Below, one piece after another: positions 5,943-14,368 of a stretch of DNA of 22,530 nucleotides. The DNA is from CALCNS01 sp964425745 (GTDB taxonomy: Bacteria > Bacillota > JAAYKD01). How positions within the stretch are numbered: the first letter of the stretch is position 1; each line of letters starts with the position of its first letter. Where the stretch lies: assembly GCA_964425745.1 (NCBI GenBank), contig CAYRNW010000034.1, positions 1 through 22,530 on the forward strand, read 5' to 3'. The position numbers were made by a program, and so were the translations under genes. Under the pieces are notes generated by a model. It was given only the letters and a program-made list of their open reading frames with translations, was not told the DNA's origin and made no database searches.

Positions 5943-7613
5943 ATGGAATTTTTAAAAGATAACAAAACCTATAATGCTGCCATTTATGTAAGACTTTCAA
6001 GAGATGATGGAGATAAAGAAGAAAGTGACAGCATTTCAAACCAAAAGGAACTTATTCGTGAATATTTAAGATCAAAGTCAGATATCCAAATTGCATCTGT
6101 GCATGTAGATGATGGATATAGTGGCGTTGACTTTAATCGCCCCGCCTTTTTAGAAATGATGGAAGAGATTAAGGCAGGGAAAATAAACTGTGTTGTCGTA
6201 AAAGACCTTTCACGTTTTGGCAGAAACTATATTGAGTCAGGGAAATATATTCAAAAGATATTTCCTTTTCTTGGTGTGCGTTTCATTGCGATCAATGATA
6301 ATTATGATAGTGCGGAAGGTTCAAATATTACCGACAATATCATGATTCCATTTAAAAATCTAATTAACGACTCATATTGTAGAGATTCCTCAATTAAAAT
6401 AAGGAGCCAACTTGAAATCAAACGAAAGAAGGGTGATTTCATTGGCTCTTTTGCTGCTTATGGCTATAAGAAAGCTGAGAATGATAAGAATAAGCTGGAA
6501 ATAGATGAATATGCAGCTCAAGTTGTCCGTGATATCTTCAAGTGGAAACTTGAAGGGATGAGCCAGCAGGGGATAGCCAACCGATTAAATGAAATGGGCA
6601 TTTTGTCTCCAATGGAATACAAACGCTCATTGGGAGAAAGGTATAAAACGACCTTTAAAGTAAAGCAGCAGGCTCTCTGGTCCGCCGTTGCAGTCAGACG
6701 CATCTTAATAAATGAATTGTATATCGGTGTATTGGAGCAGGGCAAAAGAACCACTCCAAATTATAAAATAAAAACGAGAGTTGAACGTCCTAAAGAAGAG
6801 TGGGTGCGAGTGGAAAATGCACATGAGCCAATAATATCAAAAGAGCTGTTTACCACAATAAATGGTTTATTGCTTCATGATACTCGAATTGCCCCTACTG
6901 AGGAAACTGTATATCTTTTTTCAGGCATTATTGCCTGTGGAGATTGTAAAGAAAACATGATTCGCAAGACGGTTCCCTCTAATGGGAAAAAATATTATTA
7001 CTATACTTGCTCAACCAATCGAAATGATAAAAACAGTTGTACCACCCATAACATCAGTGAAAAGATATTTGAAGAAGCTGTTCTGGCGGCTTTAAATGTC
7101 CATATACGAAGTATTCTTGATATTGAACGTATTCTTACTTATATCGATACATTGCCTTACAAGCAAGAAGAAATTTTGAAATTAGATGCGCAAATTGTCA
7201 GGGCACAAGAGGAAATAGAAAAAATTCAAAAGTATAAGTTGACATCATACGAACACTTTGTAGATAAAGTAATCACCAAAGAAGAATATCGAAACCATGT
7301 CAGCAGATATAATGCTAAAATTCAGAAGGCAGAAAGGCTTATATTAAAGCGAAAACAAGAGATTGAAAATATTATAAGCAATAAGACGCCAACTAACTTA
7401 TGGATTGAACATTTTAAGCAATACCAAAACATTGAGCAGCTTACCCGAAAAGTAGTTGTGTCATTGGTGGAGAAAATATATGTATATGAGAATGGGAAAA
7501 TCGATATTCATTTTAAACATCAAGCGGAATACGAAAGTACTATTCGTTTCATAGAAAGTGCCAGTAAATCGGATTTCTTTGATGCGAGTGTTGCGTTTAA
7601 GGAGGCGATTTAA
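5943..7613 (+). CDS. Large serine recombinase 1
   Basis: 556 residues. The N-terminal resolvase domain (about 10-155) has the nucleophile S19 in YVRLS with R17 two residues before. The GYSGVDFNRP (59-68) and KDLSRFGRN (87-95) motifs are also present. A recombinase domain follows (about 170-300), then a zinc-ribbon with C332, C335, C356 and C366, then a coiled coil (about 395-475) and a C-terminal beta/alpha tail. This is the complete TndX/TnpX-type architecture that excises and integrates elements through a circular form. It begins after CAGGAGGC and is the first of three such genes in one operon; its end carries the ribosome site of the next. Nothing suggests inactivation. Confidence 0.93.
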   Translation: MEFLKDNKTYNAAIYVRLSRDDGDKEESDSISNQKELIREYLRSKSDIQIASVHVDDGYSGVDFNRPAFLEMMEEIKAGKINCVVVKDLSRFGRNYIESGKYIQKIFPFLGVRFIAINDNYDSAEGSNITDNIMIPFKNLINDSYCRDSSIKIRSQLEIKRKKGDFIGSFAAYGYKKAENDKNKLEIDEYAAQVVRDIFKWKLEGMSQQGIANRLNEMGILSPMEYKRSLGERYKTTFKVKQQALWSAVAVRRILINELYIGVLEQGKRTTPNYKIKTRVERPKEEWVRVENAHEPIISKELFTTINGLLLHDTRIAPTEETVYLFSGIIACGDCKENMIRKTVPSNGKKYYYYTCSTNRNDKNSCTTHNISEKIFEEAVLAALNVHIRSILDIERILTYIDTLPYKQEEILKLDAQIVRAQEEIEKIQKYKLTSYEHFVDKVITKEEYRNHVSRYNAKIQKAERLILKRKQEIENIISNKTPTNLWIEHFKQYQNIEQLTRKVVVSLVEKIYVYENGKIDIHFKHQAEYESTIRFIESASKSDFFDASVAFKEAI

Positions 7614-7615
7614 TC

Positions 7616-9349
7616 ATGGCAAGAAAAAGTAGAAGACAGTCTGTGATCGCCCAAAAAGAAACGGAAACACAAGAGAAGGTGTTTAAAACAGGACTGTACG
7701 TTCGCCTTTCTATTGAGGATGTGCGTGACAGAAAAGACAGTGATTCTATTGAAAATCAGGCATATTTATTGAAACAATTCGTTGAGGAAAGACCATTTTT
7801 GCAGATTTACTCAATATATACGGACAACGGAGAAAAAGGAACGAATTTTGACCGTCCTGAATTTAACAGACTGATGGACGATGTTAAAGCAGGCAAAGTG
7901 AATTGTATTGTAGTAAAAGATCTCTCGCGCTTTGGCAGAGATTATCTTGAAACTGGAAACTATCTTGAAAAGATTTTTCCGTTTCTTGGGGTCCGTTTTA
8001 TATCTATCAATGATAATTATGACAGCTTTAACCCTGAAAACAGTAATGAAGACTTAATTATTTCTTTGAAAAATCTTTTGAATGATGTTTATACAAAGGA
8101 TATATCTAAGAAGATCATATCTACCTTCAGAGAAAGACAGTCGAAGGGTGAATTTTTAGGTGCACATGTGCCCTATGGATACAGCAGACCGGGTGATGGC
8201 ACTTATAAACTTGTAGTTGACGAAGAATCTGCTTCGGTCATCCGACAAATCTACCAGTGGAAAGTAGAAGGGCTTAGTGATACTGTAATAGCTCGTCGTT
8301 TAAATGATATGGGAATACCTTCTCCAAGCAAGTACAAGTATTTGAAGGGCGAGTGGAAAAATGCTCGTTATAACAACAATATTTGGCAGCGTCAGACAAT
8401 TAAAGCTCTTACAGAGAATGAAGTGTATTTAGGACACAAGATATATGGCAAAATTCAGGCATCCCTTTATGAAGGCAAGCGAAAATCAAGAGTGCCAAGG
8501 GATGAGTGGACAATTATTGAAAACGACCATGATCCGATTATTGATCAAGAAACTTTTGATATTGTCCATAATAAAAGAATAGAAATATATGAAGAGTTTA
8601 GTGCAAGGATTGAACAAAACAAGCACTTAAAAAATAAAGAAAATATTTTTAAAGATATTGCAATTTGCGGAGATTGCAAATGTAAACTTGTTCGCAGGAG
8701 AAGGATTAAAAATGATGAGCTTCATTATTATTTTTCATGCACTACTTACGAAACAAATAGTGGCTATAAATGCACGAGAAAGCATATAGTAGAAGCTGAT
8801 ATGATTGAAGCAGTATATGCTGCTATTCGCAATCAAATAGATGTGGTTGCATCGGTGGATGATATTCTGGAAAAAGTAAATTCCGATGCAAGATATCAGA
8901 ATAGGAAAGACAACTTGGCTAATGAAATCAGAAAGGTTAAAGCACAAATTGAAAGGCTGACTTCCTTGAGAAGTTCTCTTTATGATGATTATATTGAACA
9001 ACTGCTTACTGAACAGGAGTATCTATATGCAAAAGCAAAGTATGAGAAAGAAGAAGACGCATTAAAAGACAGACTAAATGAACTGCTGTTACAGCAGAAG
9101 AAGTATGGTCAGACATATTCCTATGAAAATCGGTGGTTATCTTCTTTTAGAGCATTCCGAGATGAAAAAGAACTAACCAAAGAAATGGTTTCAGCCCTCA
9201 TAGAAACTGTGGAACTGTATGCCGATAGGAGTATTCAGGTCAATTTCAAGTTTAGAGACGAGTATGAGGAATTACTTAATTATCTTAATACTATAGAAGA
9301 AGAGGTGAAGCCTGATGAACAAGAACGTCTCAGTAGCTATGTACATTAG
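7616..9349 (+). CDS. Large serine recombinase 2
   Basis: 577 residues, starting 2 bp after the stop of recombinase 1 with an AAGGAGGCG site inside that gene's end. A basic 25-residue N-terminal extension precedes the catalytic domain. The nucleophile is S32 in YVRLS, and KDLSRFGRD is retained. The recombinase domain spans about 180-320, the zinc-ribbon begins at C351/C354, and a coiled coil runs over about 425-520. All catalytic and DNA-binding parts look intact. It is clearly related to its two neighbours but diverged well beyond a recent duplication. In arrays like this each protein may act in a heteromeric synapse or have its own site preference; which applies here is unknown. Confidence 0.93.
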   Translation: MARKSRRQSVIAQKETETQEKVFKTGLYVRLSIEDVRDRKDSDSIENQAYLLKQFVEERPFLQIYSIYTDNGEKGTNFDRPEFNRLMDDVKAGKVNCIVVKDLSRFGRDYLETGNYLEKIFPFLGVRFISINDNYDSFNPENSNEDLIISLKNLLNDVYTKDISKKIISTFRERQSKGEFLGAHVPYGYSRPGDGTYKLVVDEESASVIRQIYQWKVEGLSDTVIARRLNDMGIPSPSKYKYLKGEWKNARYNNNIWQRQTIKALTENEVYLGHKIYGKIQASLYEGKRKSRVPRDEWTIIENDHDPIIDQETFDIVHNKRIEIYEEFSARIEQNKHLKNKENIFKDIAICGDCKCKLVRRRRIKNDELHYYFSCTTYETNSGYKCTRKHIVEADMIEAVYAAIRNQIDVVASVDDILEKVNSDARYQNRKDNLANEIRKVKAQIERLTSLRSSLYDDYIEQLLTEQEYLYAKAKYEKEEDALKDRLNELLLQQKKYGQTYSYENRWLSSFRAFRDEKELTKEMVSALIETVELYADRSIQVNFKFRDEYEELLNYLNTIEEEVKPDEQERLSSYVH

Positions 9350-10922
9350 GCTTTCCAATGAGGATACGGACATTTCAAAAAATGATGCAAAAATTGAAAG
9401 TAACAGTGTTAGTAATCAGCGTGACTTGTTGATGGATTTTATAAGTCGCCATCCTGATTTAGCAGATTCCAACATCTTGGAGTTTTGCGATGACGGCTAC
9501 AGCGGTACTAATTTTGAGCGACCGGCAGTACAACAGTTGTTGACCAAAGTAAAGCGGGGAGAAATCAACTGTATAGTGGTAAAAGATTTTTCACGATTTG
9601 GCAGAAACTACTTGGAGTTAGGGGATTATCTGGAGCAAGTCTTTCCATTTTTAGGAGTTCGATTTATATCTGTAAATGACGGATATGACAGTGCAAAAGA
9701 TAATTGTATAACAGCAGGCCTTGATATTGGGTTGAAGAATCTTATCTACGACCTTTACAGTAAAGATCTATCAAAGAAAGTAAAGACAGCTAAAACTGCC
9801 AAAATGAAAAAGGGCGAGTATATTGGATCTTTCGCACCATTTGGGTATCTCAAAGCGAAGGATAAGAAAAATTCAATTGTTGTTGATGAGGAAGCTGCAG
9901 TTGTTGTTAAGCGAATTTTTCAATTGGCAGCCGAAGGGAACAATACAAGTGCTATCGCTAAAATACTCAATGCAGATGGAGTACCTTCACCTGCAAGGCA
10001 TTACCAAAAAAATTATAATAACAAAAAGTGGAGAAAAGCCAAAGGTGATTTGGTTTGGCAAACTATGGCCGTCTTAAAAATCCTTAAAGATGAAACCTAC
10101 ACAGGAAAGACAATCAACCATAAGAGGGAAAAGCCTGACGTAAACGGTATGAGTACGGTAGCTGTTCCGAGAGAACAATGGATAGTAGTTCCAGATACGC
10201 ATGAGGCTATTGTAAGCGAAGAATTGTATTTGGAAGCTCAGAAGGCGATTCGTAAGATATCCAAGCGTAAAGAGTACAAGGTTGATAAAACAAGAGTTCT
10301 TTACGGTAAAGTAAAATGCGGTATTTGTAAGAAGAACCTCCAGCGCTCACATACAAAGGTACCTTATTATATTTGCAAGAGCAACTATTTTGATGAAAAC
10401 AGCCTTTGCTATCATGGAAGAACAGAGGAGCCAATGATTCTGGAAGTGTTATTGGAAGCAATACGGCAACAGGCTCAAATAGCCAATAAAGCGGAAAAGC
10501 TTGTACTTAAGGAAAAAGAAAAATCAGAAAGTGAAGTGGCTGATTTATTACAATCCGTAAGAAAAGCTCAGCAATATCTTGAAAGGTTAAATGCTTTGAG
10601 AATTGAGGAGTACGAGAAATATTTAGATGAGAAGATCAGCAAAGATGACTATCTCCGGCATAGAGAAAAATACAATCAAGAGATAGAAAAAACAACTTTG
10701 AAGATCAGTAAACTGGAAGCTGATTATGAACTTCAAAAATTGAAAAACAAGGAGTCGGAAAACCAATTTGTTGAACACTTTAAATGTAAACATGAAATCA
10801 AAGAACTAAGCAGAGATTTAGTGAATGAACTTGTTGACTCAATATACGTGTTCGGTGAAAATCAGATTGAGATTGTTTGGAACTTTGCTGATGATTATGA
10901 AAAAATAATGGAGATGTTATAA
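9315..10922 (+). CDS. Large serine recombinase 3
   Basis: 535 residues. The ATG at 9315 lies 35 nt inside the end of recombinase 2, with GAGGTGAAG as ribosome site, so translation is coupled. The nucleophile is S14 in YIRLS; DGYSGTNFERP and KDFSRFGRN are present. The recombinase domain spans about 165-300, the zinc-ribbon starts at C335/C338, and a coiled coil covers about 400-480. The gene ends in TAATG, sharing one base with the start of the mini-resolvase. Overlapping starts imply that the three recombinases and the stub are made together from one mRNA in controlled ratio. No disabling change is seen. Confidence 0.93.
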   Translation: MNKNVSVAMYIRLSNEDTDISKNDAKIESNSVSNQRDLLMDFISRHPDLADSNILEFCDDGYSGTNFERPAVQQLLTKVKRGEINCIVVKDFSRFGRNYLELGDYLEQVFPFLGVRFISVNDGYDSAKDNCITAGLDIGLKNLIYDLYSKDLSKKVKTAKTAKMKKGEYIGSFAPFGYLKAKDKKNSIVVDEEAAVVVKRIFQLAAEGNNTSAIAKILNADGVPSPARHYQKNYNNKKWRKAKGDLVWQTMAVLKILKDETYTGKTINHKREKPDVNGMSTVAVPREQWIVVPDTHEAIVSEELYLEAQKAIRKISKRKEYKVDKTRVLYGKVKCGICKKNLQRSHTKVPYYICKSNYFDENSLCYHGRTEEPMILEVLLEAIRQQAQIANKAEKLVLKEKEKSESEVADLLQSVRKAQQYLERLNALRIEEYEKYLDEKISKDDYLRHREKYNQEIEKTTLKISKLEADYELQKLKNKESENQFVEHFKCKHEIKELSRDLVNELVDSIYVFGENQIEIVWNFADDYEKIMEML

Positions 10923-11257
10923 TGTGTATTAAAATGAAGAAAGTATGGATATACAGCAGAATTGCTAATGCTGAAAATTTGGATGATGCTTATTTGACTG
11001 GACAAGAAAAAGCATTAAAGGAATTGGCTGAGCAACATTGTTTTAATGTAGTTGGATATTCCCGAGATATTAGCAGTGGGCTGAATCTCAACAGAAAAGG
11101 ACTCAAGGAAATTGAGAATGCCATATCTGTAAATACGATTGATGCTGTTCTTGTAAAAGATATGAGCAGGATTGGCAGAAATACTTTTGAAGTTCTTTCT
11201 CTTTTAAGAGATTGGAAGGAACAAGGTTTTGAATTGCTTACGGCAGGTGAATTATAG
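10922..11257 (+). CDS. Resolvase-domain-only protein lacking the catalytic serine
   Basis: 111 residues covering only a resolvase catalytic domain. Alignment by eye with the three upstream recombinases puts IYSRIA (10-15) opposite IYVRLS: R13 is kept but the nucleophilic serine is A15. The later signature KDMSRIGRN (79-87) is retained, and the protein ends soon after LLTAGEL, without recombinase domain, zinc-ribbon or coiled coil. The TAATG overlap with recombinase 3 indicates coupled translation; an internal ATG at 10934 is a weaker alternative. It cannot cut DNA by the normal mechanism. It may be a dimerisation partner that inhibits or directs the large recombinases, or a decaying remnant. 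The intact frame, coupling and terminator favour a retained role. Confidence 0.75.
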   Translation: MCIKMKKVWIYSRIANAENLDDAYLTGQEKALKELAEQHCFNVVGYSRDISSGLNLNRKGLKEIENAISVNTIDAVLVKDMSRIGRNTFEVLSLLRDWKEQGFELLTAGEL

Positions 11258-11304
11258 AAATATCTATAATTCAAAGCAATAGATGGATGATTCTAAGTAA
11301 TGTT

Positions 11305-11350
11305 GAGCCGAGTGGTTTCGTTGAAGAAATCGCTCGGCTCTATTCTTTTA
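11305..11350 (+). terminator. Terminator at the right end of the element
   Basis: Arms 11305-11319 and 11326-11340 form a 15-bp stem including two G-U pairs, followed by TATTCTTTT. It ends the recombinase operon just before the element boundary and would limit read-through into hsdR/hsdM. Confidence 0.88.
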
Positions 11351-11364
11351 TATGTAAAATTTGA

Positions 11365-11395
11365 AAATTTTTTAGTTTTTACTTGACACACGCTG
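11365..11395. other. Approximate right junction of the element with hsdR
   Basis: The AT-rich tail of the element ends here. The hsdR frame is open from 11365, but residues before ADECHRG (for example LTH) do not resemble the hydrophobic strand expected there, so the crossover lies close to 11386-11393. The core dinucleotide cannot be fixed without the left end. Confidence 0.55.
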
Positions 11396-12876
11396 ATGAA
11401 TGCCATAGAGGTAGTGCAAAAGAGGAGTCGCAGTGGAGGAAAATCTTAGACTATTTCACGGAAGCCATACACCTTGGCATGACTGCAACACCCAAAGAGA
11501 CAAAAGAAATCAGCAACATAACCTATTTCGGTGAAGCGGTATACACCTATAGCCTAAAGCAAGGTATTGACGATGGCTTCTTAGCTCCGTATAAAGTGGT
11601 ACGAATTGGTTTAGACAAAGATCTGGAAGGGTGGCGCCCATATAAAGGGCAGGTCGATGAAAATGGCAATTTGATTGAAGACCGTGAATACAGTTCTACA
11701 GACTATGACCGTAACTTAATCATCGATGAGCGCACTCAAGCGGTTGCGAACCGTGTGACCAAATGGTTAGTAGCCAATGGCAGATTCAGTAAAACTATTA
11801 TTTTCTGTGTCGATATTGATCACGCTGAACGCATGCGACAAGCCTTAATCAACGAAAACAAAGATTTAGTTGCTGAGAACCCCAAGTATATTATGCGCAT
11901 TACCGGAGATAACCCGGAAGGGAAAGCACAACTAGATTATTTTATCGATGCTCATGAATCACATCCAGCCATTGTTACCACTTCGAAGCTCATGACAACA
12001 GGGGTCGATGTGAAAACATGTCGATTAATTGTTCTCGATAACAATATCAACTCTATGACTGAGTTTAAACAAATCATTGGTCGAGGAACTAGGCTTTACC
12101 CGGAAATGGGAAAACTTTACTTTACTATTATGGATTTCAGGAATGCCTGTCGCCTTTTTGCTGACCCGGAGTTTGACGGCGATCCAGTTGTAATCATTGA
12201 TGGTGGAGACGGAGGAGATGACTGGAATCCAATAGACGAAGGAACCCCGGGTGGGGAAGATTACCCTGTGGACAATCCACCCGGTTTTGAACCACCGATT
12301 ATCGCCGAAAAAGTCCCAAAATATCATGTGCGAGGAGTATCGGTAACAATAATCAATGAACGAGTTCAGTATTACGACGTAAATGGTAAGTTGATCACAG
12401 AAAGCATCAAGGATTATAGCAAACGCAATATTTTAGATGAGTATGCTACTTTGGATGATTTTCTTTGGGCATGGACCATTGCAGAAAAGAAGCAAGCAAT
12501 CATTGATGAGTTACAAAATCACGGGGTGCTACTGGAAGCACTAAAAGAAAAAGCTCAGCAGGATATGGATGATTTTGACCTGATTCTTCATATTGCGTAT
12601 GATAAAAAACCCTTGACCAAAAAAGAACGCGTCGAACACGTGAAAAAGCAAGGATACCTACACAAATATTCCGATGTTTGTCAAGAGGTTTTATCTGCAC
12701 TTTTGGACAAGTATATGAACGAGGGTATCGGCGAATTGGAAGATACCCGCGTTTTAGATAATGCTCCTTTCGATAAACTGGGTAGTCCGAAGAGGATCGC
12801 CCAATTGTTCGGGGGAAGAGAAGCATATTTGTATGCAGTGAAAGAGTTAGAAAGACACATTTACGAAGTGGCATAG
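11383..12876 (+). pseudogene. hsdR: 3' fragment of hsdR, type I restriction endonuclease subunit
   Basis: About 495 residues remain of a protein normally near 800-1000. The fragment opens at the helicase motif DECHRGSAKEES. It carries MTATP (motif III), VTTSKLMTTGVDV, and IGRGTRL (motif VI), then an EcoEI-type HsdR C-terminal domain ending in YLYAVKELERHIYEVA. The nuclease domain, Walker A and natural start are missing; they would lie beyond the left end of the inserted element. No ATG or ribosome site precedes the fragment, only an accidental TTG at 11383. HsdR cleaves unmodified DNA after ATP-driven translocation, which this fragment cannot do. Precise excision by the recombinases could restore the gene. 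Confidence 0.85.
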
Positions 12877-12892
12877 TTAAAGGAGAGTTCGA

Positions 12893-14368
12893 ATGAGTAT
12901 TGGGAGCTTTGTTAAAACGATACAGAATATTATGCGCGGAGATAGTGGAATCAACGGGGATGCTCAACGTATTGAACAAATGACTTGGTTGTTATTTCTC
13001 AAGGTGTATGACGCCAAGGAAGAAGATTGGGAGTTTCATGATTCCAGATATGAGTCTATTATTCCGAAAGAATTACGCTGGCGGAACTGGGCAGTGGATC
13101 ACAAAGATGGCAATGCACTAACCGGGCAAGGCCTTCTCGATTTTGTTAACAACCAACTCTTTCCCGCCTTAAAAGAAATAAAAGTTTCGGAGCATACACC
13201 CATAAAAAAAGCCATTGTCAAATCGGTTTTTGAAGACAGCAATCAGTACATGAAAGACGGAGTATTGCTTCGTAAGGTTATCAATGAAATTGATACCATC
13301 GAGTTCGATGTTTACGATGAACGGCATGCATTTGGTGATGTTTACGAAACAATTCTGAAAAGCTTGCAAAGTGCCGGCAATGCTGGAGAGTTTTATACTC
13401 CTAGAGCCGTAACGGACTTCATGGTCAAGATGATACAACCAAAACTGGGTGAAAAAGTCGCCGACTTTGCCTGTGGGACAGGTGGTTTCCTAACCTCTAC
13501 CCTAAAAGTATTAGAACCACAAATCAGAAATATAGAAGACCGTGCACTCTATAATCAGAGTGTTTATGGCATAGAGAAAAAGCCACTCCCTTACTTGCTT
13601 TCAATCACTAACATGTTGCTGCATGATATCGATAACCCCAACATTTTTCACGGAAACTCCTTAGAAAGAAATGTACGAGAGTATAAAGAACAGGAGAAGT
13701 TCGATATTGTGCTCATGAATCCACCCTACGGAGGGACAGAGAGTGAAGGAGTAAAAATCAATTTTCCGGCTGATTTGCGTAGCAGTGAAACTGCAGATTT
13801 GTTTATGTCGGTTATTATGTATCGTCTCAAAGAAACAGGGCGTGCAGCTGTGATTATCCCCGATGGCTTTTTATTTGGTATCGACAACGCGAAGGCGGCA
13901 TTAAAGAAAAAACTGCTTGACGAGTTTAATTTGCATACGATTATTCGTTTGCCAAGTAGTGTGTTTTCTCCTTATACTCCAATTACAACGAATATCCTGT
14001 TTTTTGACCGAAGTAAGAAGACCGATGAAATTTGGTTCTATAGAGTCGATATGCCACAAGGATATAAGCATTTCTCCAAAACAAAGCCGATGTTGTTGCA
14101 GCATTTCGACGAGTGTGCGGCTTGGTGGAGCAATCGAGCTGAAATCAAAGATGTTGAATCTGACACCTATAAAGCAAGGTCATTTACCACTAAAGAAGTA
14201 GCAGGCAGAGGCTATGACATGGATCTTTGTGGCTACCCAACAATTGAGGAAGAGATATTCTCCCCTGAAGAAACAATTCGTATTTTTCATGAAAAACGAA
14301 ATTCCCTGAATGCTAAAATTGACAAACGACTCGCAGAAATTGAAGCACTCCTGGGGGTGCGGAAATGA
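12893..14368 (+). CDS. hsdM: Type I restriction-modification DNA methyltransferase subunit
   Basis: 491 residues. The HsdM N-terminal helical domain covers about 5-135. The AdoMet motif I is DFACGTGGFL (191-200) and the adenine-methyltransferase motif IV is NPPYG (276-280), giving an N6-adenine methylase. ATG 12893 follows AAAGGAGAG, 16 bp after the hsdR fragment. The stop overlaps hsdS by four bases (ATGA), so the two are translationally coupled. HsdM2S1 is normally a self-sufficient methyltransferase, so modification may continue though hsdR is broken. Its original promoter was presumably upstream of hsdR and is now separated by the element; a replacement promoter is not obvious. Confidence 0.94.
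   Translation: MSIGSFVKTIQNIMRGDSGINGDAQRIEQMTWLLFLKVYDAKEEDWEFHDSRYESIIPKELRWRNWAVDHKDGNALTGQGLLDFVNNQLFPALKEIKVSEHTPIKKAIVKSVFEDSNQYMKDGVLLRKVINEIDTIEFDVYDERHAFGDVYETILKSLQSAGNAGEFYTPRAVTDFMVKMIQPKLGEKVADFACGTGGFLTSTLKVLEPQIRNIEDRALYNQSVYGIEKKPLPYLLSITNMLLHDIDNPNIFHGNSLERNVREYKEQEKFDIVLMNPPYGGTESEGVKINFPADLRSSETADLFMSVIMYRLKETGRAAVIIPDGFLFGIDNAKAALKKKLLDEFNLHTIIRLPSSVFSPYTPITTNILFFDRSKKTDEIWFYRVDMPQGYKHFSKTKPMLLQHFDECAAWWSNRAEIKDVESDTYKARSFTTKEVAGRGYDMDLCGYPTIEEEIFSPEETIRIFHEKRNSLNAKIDKRLAEIEALLGVRK

Noticed and set aside
11383..11411. New outward promoter at the junction driving hsdM/hsdS
   Set aside because: TTGACA at 11383-11388 is good, but the matching -10 at 17 bp (TAGAGG) is poor, so I do not annotate it.
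12500..12979. Minus-strand ORF of 159 codons over the hsdR/hsdM junction
   Set aside because: Shadow of the well-supported R-M genes on the other strand.
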